From positions 1-22,790 of the forward strand of contig JAAMXP010003918.1 of NCBI GenBank assembly GCA_019693395.1: a stretch of DNA of 22,790 nucleotides. The letters run 5' to 3'. Origin of the DNA: Ettlia oleoabundans. Its lineage: Eukaryota > Chlorophyta > Chlorophyceae > Chlamydomonadales. A program made the position numbers and the translations under genes. The notes under the pieces were generated by a model, which saw only the letters and a program-made list of their open reading frames with translations, was not told the DNA's origin and did not search any database. The number at the start of each line of letters is the position of its first letter. The stretch's first letter is position 1. This document shows, in pieces, positions 1-9,414 of this stretch.

Positions 1-271
1 CGCGGAGCCTGTTGACCCAGTGGAGCCTGAGGCACCTGCGCCCGCCCCTGAGGCTGCCCCCGCCCCAGACTTTGTGGACGTTCCCGCTCCCGCTCCTGCC
101 CCTGGGCCTGAGGCTGTCGCCGAGCCCATTGAATCGCCGCCTCCCGCGCCCCTCATCCTGGACCCCATCCCCGAGCCAACCGTCGTCACACCCAACTCTG
201 GCGCAGCCGGCATCGGCAACCTGCTTCTTGCCCTGCTGGCTGCGGTCGGTGCAGCAATGGCTCTCTTGTGA
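1..271 (+). CDS. 3' end of a Pro/Ala-rich, probably GPI-anchored surface protein (partial)
   Basis: The reading frame is open from base 2 at the left edge and stops with TGA at 269-271, giving about 89 visible codons. The visible part is low complexity, rich in Pro, Ala and Glu, with repeated PAPAP blocks and the phrase PIPEPTVVTP. It ends in NSGAAG followed by the hydrophobic stretch NLLLALLAAVGAAMALL and the stop. A small-residue cluster, then a hydrophobic tail with nothing after it, is the usual layout of a GPI-attachment signal. The protein is therefore probably secreted and held at the cell surface or wall; this is inference, because the N-terminus and any folded domain lie outside the window. 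The C-terminal hydrophobic stretch could instead be a tail anchor. Family not recognised. Confidence 0.7.
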   Translation, partial: AEPVDPVEPEAPAPAPEAAPAPDFVDVPAPAPAPGPEAVAEPIESPPPAPLILDPIPEPTVVTPNSGAAGIGNLLLALLAAVGAAMALL

Positions 272-598
272 ACTAGGTTGTGAAGCTCTTCAAACACCAT
301 TGGAGTTGCATCCAGCCGCCATGCATCCTCCGCGTTGTCCGGAGCTATGTCTCTCTTCCTCCCATCCTCATCACCCATGGCTTTGTTCCAAGCCGTCTGC
401 CACATTGGCAGTCTGGGCTTCATCGCTCAACCCAATCCCTCTCTTTCCCACAATATTGCTACCTAGCTGTTCCGGTTGTCGCGTGGGCCGCCCGCAACGC
501 TTATCATCATCCCTCTTGAGCATCCGCATGCGCCACTATTATTCACAAGCTTGAACTCGCGCATTGGCAGGCTGCCTGCAGCCAAGGTTTCGCAGCAT

Positions 599-603
599 TG
601 TAA
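599..603 (+). promoter_or_regulatory. TGTAA poly(A) signal of the left-edge gene
   Basis: TGTAA lies 328 nt after the TGA at 269-271. TGTAA is the common chlorophyte polyadenylation signal. The distance suits a 3' UTR; the assignment is inferred from motif and position only. Confidence 0.4.
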
Positions 604-1138
604 TCTGACTGGGCCTTAGCAGTCTACGCACAGGTGTGACGGCAAGCAGCTCCAATCGTCATGGAAAGGCGGCAAGCAGGGTCCACCATCCCGGGCACAA
701 GCCTGCCACGCAAGGACACTGACATCGCTGCAACACTAGAATCTGTCGGATAAGTCACACAGCTGCAGGAACCAGGAAGGGAGGCCATGGGGCAGCAACG
801 CAGCCGGGCCGGGGCAACGCGCTAGCCAGAACTTGACGGCAGTAAAAGCAGCAGTTTATTTATGTCCAATCAATGATGGGCAAGTGCACGTTACAGGAGG
901 GACAGATGCAGAGATTCCCGTGCAGCAGTCATGCTGCGTGAGCACCACAGCAGGAGTTTGGCCTGATGCCGACGCGTTGGTTCATCACGTGCTGGCTTTT
1001 ACGAACTGCTGGGTACTATTGGCGGCAGGCTGGCTGCGGGGGCGTCGCACAACCCAGGCAATCTCTTGCAACCGCCAGCCAGCTGTGGTCCAGCCCGGTC
1101 TGGGCCCTCAGCAGTGGTGCACTAGCCGCACAGGCAGT
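604..1138 (+). other. Intergenic region with the chitin synthase promoter and 5' UTR
   Basis: No convincing coding exon was found here. Open frames on both strands are compositionally bland and lack family motifs. The stretch must hold the promoter and 5' UTR of the chitin synthase that starts at 1139, since its neighbour ends upstream. No clear TATA box or other named element was recognised. Confidence 0.4.
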
Positions 1139-4100
1139 ATGGCGGGACTGCCCGCCGGCGAACTGAAGGGGACTGAGTATGTGGAGCCCCTCAAAGGTGC
1201 GCGGCGACGGAGTGTGCGCAGGAGGCTGGACAGCCCAGCCCGCTGTCGTGTGCAGCATTGATCTAGAGGCTTGAGATGCCGGTCCAGGGCGCAAGATGCC
1301 GCCGCGCAGCCTTGGTTGCTTGGTGTTTGCAGCTGCATCCTCTCTCCGCGTCAGCGTGGGCCGGGCTCTTCCCACCTAACCTCCCTTTCAATTTGGCCCT
1401 GCAGATGCCGAGATGGAGGTGAGGAGCAGACTGCGCAAAACTGGCCTGCAGGGCCCTGCAGCAGGCGGCGGCGGCAGCAGCCTTGCGGCGCGTGGTGGTT
1501 GCATCAAAGCCGCCGACCTTTCTTTCCAACATCCTCCACCCTTTGACCCTAATTTTCTGACTCCGCAGGAAATATTCGTCATCAACGACGATATCACAGT
1601 TGAAAAACCAATTGATGATTACTATTCAGAGTTGGACAAGCGGCTACAGGGGCTGAAAAGCCAGCTTGGCACAGATGCCGACTGGATGCCCAGCACATAT
1701 GAGAAATACATGACGGGGCAGCACCAGGTGGCGGGCAGTCTGCAGAGGAATGTGCGGGAGTATTACAATGATTTCAAGCTGTTGCGTGCAGACACACAGG
1801 TGGGTGCTGTTGACTGGGTGCTGCTGGGGGTCACGGCTAGCGCAGGTGTCGGCGGAAGCCGCGGCCCGCTGCCGCTCGCGGATAAACATTCGCCTTGCAT
1901 TGTGTTCTTCTGCTTTGAAGCTGCTGCAAGCAAGATCAGTAATCCTGCTGCTGCACTTTGCGCACTTGCTGGGAGCGTGCCCGCCGGCGCAAGTCAGCTA
2001 CGCTTCCATTTCGGCAGCCACTTGGCTTGCCGCTGCCTTTAACCTAGGAAGGCTTCGGCGCCCGCTGGTGCAGGTATACTACCCAGTGCCCAATGAGGTG
2101 TATCGTGATGAGTGGGACGACGTACAAGTCACAGATCCAATGGAGTTTACACACTGCCGCTACACACCCGTGGTCACAGAGGTGGGTGCCTGCACTGTTG
2201 GACTGGAGCCCCCCCGGATGGCGGCAGGACGCATCCAAGGACTTTTATGGCGCAGAGGGCACGGGTGCTGGGCTGCTAGCTATAATGGGTGGATACAATG
2301 ATGGAGAAGAGCCCGCGCCTGCTATTGGCAATCGTGATGTTCCACCTGGGCAATTGGCTCGCAACTGCCGCTCCCTTGCAGGACGCGCGCGACTTTGGCG
2401 TGGACGGCTACACATTGCGACTTCAACGCATGGACCGCAAGATCAAGCTCTTCATCTGCGTCACCCTCTACAACGAAGACTACGATGAGCTGCGCAAGAC
2501 GCTTGTGGGCATCTGCGACGTAAGCGTGCAAGTCAGCCAGCCAACCAGCAACCCCGTTCCCCTCGGTTGCTTCGCAGCCAGCATTGCTGCCCCATCCGGC
2601 ACTCCGGCCTTGTTGCTGCCTCGCCTCAGTCATTGCGATTGCCCAGGGTTGTGGTCCATCATCATTTCTTACTTGGGGTTGTAGCCGTTGGTCTTGGCTT
2701 GCACGTCGTCGCCCTTGCACTTATCCACCCAGTGTGCGTTGCTAGCTGCCCGTGGCCCACCTTCTCTAAGCTTCCCGAGCTTTGATGTTCCCCAAGCCCT
2801 GGCTTGCTGCAGCACTGCCTAGGCACAGCCTGCCAAGTCGTTGCCCTTGCCTGGCTTGCAGCCTCCTACCTCATCTTGATTACTTATGTAGCCCCTGCCT
2901 TCCTTTCTTTAATCATGCAGAACCTTGAGGTCATGTATGATCAGTTTGTGGCCAAGGATGGGCGGCGCGGTGTGGACTGGACGGAGGTGGCTGTGTGCAT
3001 CGTGCAGGACGGCATCGGCAACGCCAACGAGAGCATTCTTGCGGCATCCACCGTGCACGGCTTCTTCTCGCCTGTGGTGCTGCAGAACACTGTGCTGGGC
3101 GCGCCCACCACGCTGCACCTCTTTGAGTATACTGCCAGGTGGGTGATCGTTGGTGCTCAACGTAATGGTGGAATGCAGGAAGGCGGCTGCTGTCAGCCAG
3201 TCGCCATGTTGAACATCGGGGTGGTTGGTGGATGACGAAGCCTGGAAGGTGGAAATGGTCGCCTGTGGGCACCTATTGACCAGCAAACCTGGACAGTCGT
3301 CTAAGCCTTGCTGCTTTGCCGCTGTCGCTTCCCGCCATGTTGTTTGCAGGTTCAAGAAGTATGCAGGCCTGGACAATTACCCCCCGCTGCAGATCATGTT
3401 TGCCACCAAGGGCAAGAACAAGGGCAAGCTGGACAGCCACTGCTGGTACTTTGACGCCTTTTGCTACCTCCTGCAGCCAGAGTACTGCGTGCTCTTTGAT
3501 GCGGGTAAGTAGTGCAGCCCAGCGGCAAGCAATGCAGCAGGGGCGCCTGCTCACAGAAGTGCACTCTGTGACTGGCTTGTGGACCAGCTGGGGTGGAGCA
3601 CCAGCTCAAACCGGGGGCCCTTTGGTTGGCCCAATGGGACAGCCTGGCTTCCAGCATGGTCATTGCGACAGAGCCAGCCCAGCAAATATGTGGATTTCCA
3701 TGATTCTCTTACAACAACAGCCCAACTAGCATGGGCTGCAAGGCTGCTGCAGGCCACAGCGAGACACATGAATGTTGGCTCACCTCTGCTGTTGTACTCA
3801 TACTGTTGTCGCGCTGTCCTGCAGGCACCAAGCCGTTGCCGTCTGCGCTCAAGGCGGTCGCCACCCACTTTCAGCGATACCCTACTGTGGGCGCGCTGAC
3901 AGGCGAGCTGACAGTGCAGCGGCCCTACCGCACCTACCTCACGGCAGTGCAGTTTTGTGAGTGGAAGGTGTCGCACCTGATGCAGAAGCCGGTGGAGTCG
4001 CTCTGTGGTTTCCTCACAGTGCTGCCCGGCGCGTTCTGCGCGTTCCGCTGGGCTGCGGTGGAGGTAGGCATATCCATTGGTTGCGTCGCTTGGGGCTAAG

Positions 4101-7100
4101 GCTTGCTGTGCTGCTCGTGTGCATGGCTGCCAAGCTGTTTGCAGCATGACAGTACTTTGTGATGTTACAAACCAGCGCTGCCGTAAGCGCCACCATCGCC
4201 TTCCCTTTCATTGTACCAGCGCCTCCTTATTCGACCTGATGGTTCCCCTGCCTTTGTGTTTTACTGCAGGGTGAGCCCCTGCGCAAGTACTTTTACGGGC
4301 TGTATAGCCAGGCTGAGCTGAACGCCTTTGAGGCCAACATGTTCTTGGCTGAGGATCGTATCCTGTGTATTGAGGTGGTGGCCAAGAAGGTGCGCATGAG
4401 GGGCTGGGGAAGGGCTTTATGCAGCAACTAGGCGTGGGGCCAGTTGGAAGGGGCTCCGCTGATGGGTGTGACAACCGACCCGTCTGACAACCGAACACTG
4501 TTGACCAAACTGTATGTGCAGGGCGCCAACTACCGTCTGGAATACATCAAGGAGGCTGTGGCCGAGGCTGATGCTGTGACCAAGCTGACGGGCCTGATGA
4601 AGCAGCGCCGCCGCTGGCTCAATGGCACATTCTTTGCCATGCTGTATGCTCTGGGCAACATGGGACGCATTTGGACCGAGAGCTCGCACAGCGTAGGCCG
4701 GAAGCTGGTGCTGACGGCGGAGTTCATCTATCTGCTGGTCAATCTCATTGTGGGAACATGGTGGGTACCTTAAACCCACTACCAACCAGCAACACTTTTG
4801 CCCAGCGCGTGTGTTTGCCTAGTACATGCCTTCCATTTGTATGGTGTTCCAGGCATTTTTGGTGCAACTGCCGTGGCAACGCCACATTGCACACTGCAAG
4901 CAGTGGCTGCCTAGTTGGCTGCTTGCAAGGCGACCTGCCAGGGCAGCTAGCTTGCCTGTCTTCCGGTCTGGATCAAGTGCACATTGCAACATTGCTTCTC
5001 CTGCTGCTGTGCCCAGCACTGGGTGTGCTGCCCAAGTCCCTTGTTTGCTGCGCTGCCTTTGCTCACCCCCTAACTCTGGCTGTGTTGTGCCACGACACAC
5101 ATTGCAGGTTTGGCATTGGCATCTTCTTCACGCTGCTCACCATGCTGCTGAAGGTGGCGTTTAGCGGCGCCACCTGGCTGGTGGAGATCGGAAGGGTGGT
5201 AAGCGTGCTCTACCTGTTCCTTATCATAGTCCAGGTGGGTCGTGCAAGGGAATTGCAGTCAGTACACGACAGCTGGTCGGTAATTTCCTGAGGAGCAAAG
5301 CCACGGGGGTCTTTTTTGTGTTGCCAAGACCATAGGCAGCTGTGGGCATTGTGTGTGCAGAGCGTCAGTTGTTGCAATCGTCATTGTCAACCCCGTGTAC
5401 AACCACTAAGCTGCCCACATTCAATCCTGCTTCGCCCCGTTCCCCTGACCCACTGTGCCTTTTGCAGCTCATCATCAACATCAAGAATAAGCCTGAAGCT
5501 GTAGAAAAGATACATTCCTTCTGTGCCATCTTCTTCTGCCTCTACATGCTTGTCTTCACTGGTGTCACCATCAGGTGCGGTCGTGCCAGCCATTGAATGC
5601 ACGCTTGCACAAGCGTGGCTTGTCACGCAGCTCATTTGCTTGTGGCAACCCTGTGCCGTCTCCCAAGCATATTGCCTGGCTGGAACGCTGCTTGCTTTAC
5701 CAGTTGGTCTTGATGAGCCACCCCGCTTCCCCCTCCCCGCAGCTTCCTCATCACCAACGACGACTACTCCTTCATCGGCATTGCCACCCAGCAGCTGGGC
5801 TTGCTGGTGGCCATCCTGCTGTCGGCCATTGGCGGCATCCTGCTCACCGCGCTGCTGCACGGCGAGCTGCTGTCCATCATTGGTGCCGGCTTCCAGTACT
5901 GGCTCATGCAGCCAGTCTTCTTCAACATGCTCCAGGTGGGGGCTTGCAGCTGGATGGCTGGAATGAGGTTGCAAGGCCCAGCGTCCTGTGCCGTGGGCAT
6001 AGGGTGGAGTCAGTTGCGGCTTGCGGCAGCAACTTGCACTGGGGCGGCATCATTCACCTTCTGCGGTGTCTCACGTCCCGCTGACGACACTCATGCAGGT
6101 GTATGCCTTCTGCAATGCTGACGATATTTCCTGGGGCACCAAGAACCTGGACACCAAGCACGCCGACCACGACGCCAAAAAGATGGCATCTAAGGCGCTT
6201 GCGTACCAGGTGGGTGGCTGACTGGGTGGGTGGGTGGGCACCGCAAGGCACTTTGCTTGGGTGCTTGAACAGCGTGCTGGCAGGTGCGCGGAGCAGACTG
6301 TGGGGGGAGAAGCATTTGGCAGACGAGCGAGCATGGTGCACCTGCCTGTTTGTGTGCCATATGGTGGCTTGGTATCTGCTGATTTGCTGTGTGCTGTTGT
6401 ATTGCGTCCGCTGCAGGTTCGTCCCAGCAAGACATCCAAGGCCTTCTGGGAGGCGATGGGCAAGGTGCAGAGCCACCTGACCGACGCCAAGAAGATTGCC
6501 GCCTACAACCAAAAGAAGGAGCAGAAGATGAGGGTGGGTGACTAGCGTTTATTTTGCATGAAACCTGAGCTTGATGGCACCGCATTTGTCCGCAAGCCAT
6601 GCAGCTGCCCATATGCTTGCCTGATGAATGTGTCAACCTTCCCGCCTGTGTTTGCTCTCTTCCACCCCAGGCCTTCTCCTCCTACCTGCTCATCGCTTGG
6701 ATCTCCACCAACGTCTTCTTCATCTTTGCCGCAACAGTCTTCTCCAACTCGACCTGGTGAGGCGAGGTGGCTTCGAGACTCTCCGGTGCATTCCTGCCGG
6801 CCGCTACCTGCTCACATTCATCGACAGGGTGTTGTATCAATACATGAGACCCAGTTTGCTGTGCACTAGGAGAATGTGAGCGGTGTGCGGCTCTGACAAT
6901 GTTAAACGTCTCCTGTGCCAACCCGCAGGGAGACTTGTGCCCTGACCGAGAGCGAGCAGGCTGTGAATGCTGTGAAGAGCCAGTCCCAGGAGGGCGACAA
7001 GGCGCTCATCTTTGCTGACCTCATGCAGACGGCAGTGACCATCCTGCAGCGTGGAGAGGCTCTGTACCCTTTCCACGGCCTGCAGGGATTCCCGGAGAAT

Positions 7101-8718
7101 TACCCTATGCTGGTCACAGGCGACTCGCAGGTGAGTGGATGGTGGGCTGCTAACCAGGCTGCCAGCCAACCAGGCTGGCCAATGTAAGCACTGGACTGTA
7201 TCAATGCCTACAAGAGTTGCTGATGCAGCATCATGCCGCTGCAAGGGTGTTCATCCCAGCTTGCCTTCGCCCCTGCCTCCACCAACCAACCTCTCTGCCC
7301 ACCTGCCCGCCCACGCCTGCAGTCCAACTGCGTGCGCGGCTCTGGCTGCACGGTGCTGGCCAACGCCACCGAGCTCTTCACCAACATTGACACCTCCATG
7401 CCCAAGTTCAGCGACTGGCTGCAGCAGGCCATGGGCATCAACTCAAGCGCCACGCTGGAGGTGACCGTGCCTGATGGCCTGCTGTGCTGGGGGGCGCTGC
7501 ATGCTGTTCCAGGCAATATGTGCTGTGCTGGGGTACATGTGGCAGTGCATGAAGGAACATGCTGGCACAGCGCTAGTGGCTGCGCAGCCTGCACCGCAAA
7601 ACTGAGGGGGGACTGGAGAAATGGCATGCATCTTGCAACGAAGCGCCCCACCTGCGCACAAACTGGCATTGCCACCCAGTCAGCCCCTGCGCCACCAGGT
7701 GCTGCCCCCTACCCTGCCCCTCTACTCCCCTCACTTCAAGTGCCCACCCCTGTCCCTTGCCTCCCTTGCGTCTGCCCCCTGCAGCAATACAGCCGCATCT
7801 GGCTGCCACTTCCCTCCAACACCACCAACGGCTACGACGCGCACGTGGTGTGCACCATGCACTATGGCTACACCTACTTCCTGCAGATCATGTTCACCGT
7901 GCTGTGTTTCATCGTGCTCTTCCAGGTCAGATGCATGCATAAGCCGGCGCGTGGTCTTGTAATGGGTGGGGGGTAGGGGAATATCATGCGCATTGCTTTG
8001 CAGTCAGCGGCAACATTGCGGGGCCGTGCCAGCCTGCCGGCGACTGCTGCCGTGACCCAGTGATTGCACAGGTGGATCAGGCACTGCAGGGAGATGTGCA
8101 AGCACCGGCGGCCGACGTTTGCCAGAAGGCATATTAGCATATCAACAGCTTATCATTGCTGCCTCACACTTTTGGTTCCCCCAATGTGTTGCAGGTGGGC
8201 GGCTCTGTGATCTACATCTTCACCTACTGGGCTCGCCGCTGGACCGGCCGCGACAAGCGCGCAGACAAGGCAGCACTGCAGCGCGCTGCGGCCAGCAGCG
8301 CCATGGGCGGGCAGCTGGGATCGGTCAAGTCGTTTTACAGCAGCGATCCCACTGGAAGCGAGGTGGAGATTGCGATTCAGCCGGGCAGCGCGCGCTATGC
8401 AGGCGGGCAGATGCATGTGCCGCAATCAGGTGAGCAGAGCTGGGGGTTGGGAAGTTGGCGACGTGGCGCACAGAGGCAGCCAGCCAGCGGGACTGTTCGT
8501 GCGTCTTGCAGACCAACAACGCGGCTGGGTTGGTAGCTTAATGCGTCAAACACAAATGTGGGGTTGCCTGCCTGTCTTGCCTTGCAAGCCAATCCTGAAT
8601 GTTGATTCCGGCACATGCTGGTGCAGAGCATATGACGGACGAGAGCTATTCACCTCGCAGCGATGCCAGCCCCTCACCGGTGCGGCGGCGGCGCCCAGAG
8701 TCGCCGTTTGGCAAGTAA
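1139..8718 (+). CDS. Chitin synthase, division-1 type (21 exons)
   Basis: A membrane GT2 glycosyltransferase that polymerises UDP-GlcNAc into chitin and extrudes it. Exons: 1139-1196, 1405-1418, 1569-1799, 2074-2181, 2382-2519, 2921-3138, 3350-3504, 3825-4063, 4270-4389, 4522-4760, 5108-5234, 5468-5574, 5743-5935, 6099-6209, 6417-6533, 6671-6756, 6929-7130, 7323-7460, 7785-7925, 8195-8429, 8627-8718. All phases close: 3069 nt, 1022 aa, TAA at 8716-8718. The fungal-like N-terminal motif FTHCRYTPV is followed by LFICVTLYNEDYDEL, CIVQDG (209-214, usually CIVSDG), GKLDSHCWYFDAF (281-293), DAGTKP (306-311), the catalytic EDR (415-417) and QRRRW (455-459). SWGTK follows the membrane cluster at 660-664. 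Several transmembrane segments lie at about 480-640, another at 728-749, and the last two at 897-930. No myosin motor is present. The start at 1139 is chosen because a 58-nt first exon plus a 14-nt exon 2 joins exon 3 in frame; ATG 1413 is the alternative. The tail 993-1022 is Ser-Pro/Arg rich. Confidence 0.95.
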
Positions 8719-9414
8719 ACCCAAGAACTTTCATGCTTGAGTGACGTCCATAACCCGTTGGCACGTCGCACATTCTTCTGGCAGGACATGCGGCTGGATG
8801 TCGCACCAGCATGTGAGCGCCCGGCAGCAGCAGCAGCAGATTTAGCGTAGGCACCGCTGTGCATAGCTGCCGCATTTGGTGGCCTCTCCCACGGCGGATC
8901 AGCATAGATCATTTTCGTAGCAGCCAAGTTGCCCCATTCACCCCGTTTCAAGTCCCACTTTCCGCTCCATTTGCTTTGTTTTGTTTGCGCCCGTGAGTGG
9001 CGCCTCACAGCAGCAGCAGTAATGCAGCACTTACCTTTTCTTGCTTTGGATGGCCTGCCGCACTGATGGCCCCTATCCTGCTTTATTCAGCTTCAGGCTG
9101 CCTGCCCATCTCTAAGTCGTTTTACAGTGTTATTTGCCGCTCGTTAACTATGCATAACTTCATCAATGGGCAGGGATGGGCAGCAGTTTCGTCAAATTCG
9201 TCAAAAAGGAGTGGAATCACACTCAAAATGTGTGGAGAGTTTACACGTCCAGTGAGATACAAAGTGGCGTGAAGATTCTGGCACTACAACGCTGGGAATG
9301 CAACAGGGTATGATTCACATGTCATGGTGTACAGAATGACAACAAAATGTTCAAACGAGTAATCATCAGTCTGTCACGGCTCCACAACCCTGATTCTCGG
9401 TGTCAGCTAGCGTG
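8719..9414. other. Convergent intergenic region between chitin synthase and the SirB1-like gene
   Basis: This is 696 bases without a supported exon, flanked by the TAA of the plus-strand chitin synthase and the TAG of the minus-strand gene. It should hold two facing 3' UTRs. No TGTAA was noticed on the plus strand downstream of the chitin synthase stop, so its poly(A) signal is unassigned. Confidence 0.4.
9241..9245 (-). promoter_or_regulatory. Candidate TGTAA poly(A) signal of the minus-strand SirB1-like gene
   Basis: TTACA on the plus strand is TGTAA on the minus strand, about 170 nt past the proposed TAG stop (9415-9417). A second copy lies at 9122-9126, about 290 nt past the stop. Either could serve as the chlorophyte poly(A) signal. 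Confidence 0.35.

Noticed and set aside
833..1532. Overlapping open frames on both strands around the chitin synthase start
   Set aside because: None has family motifs. The region is explained by exon 1 (1139-1196), intron 1 and the microexon of chitin synthase, which join in phase.
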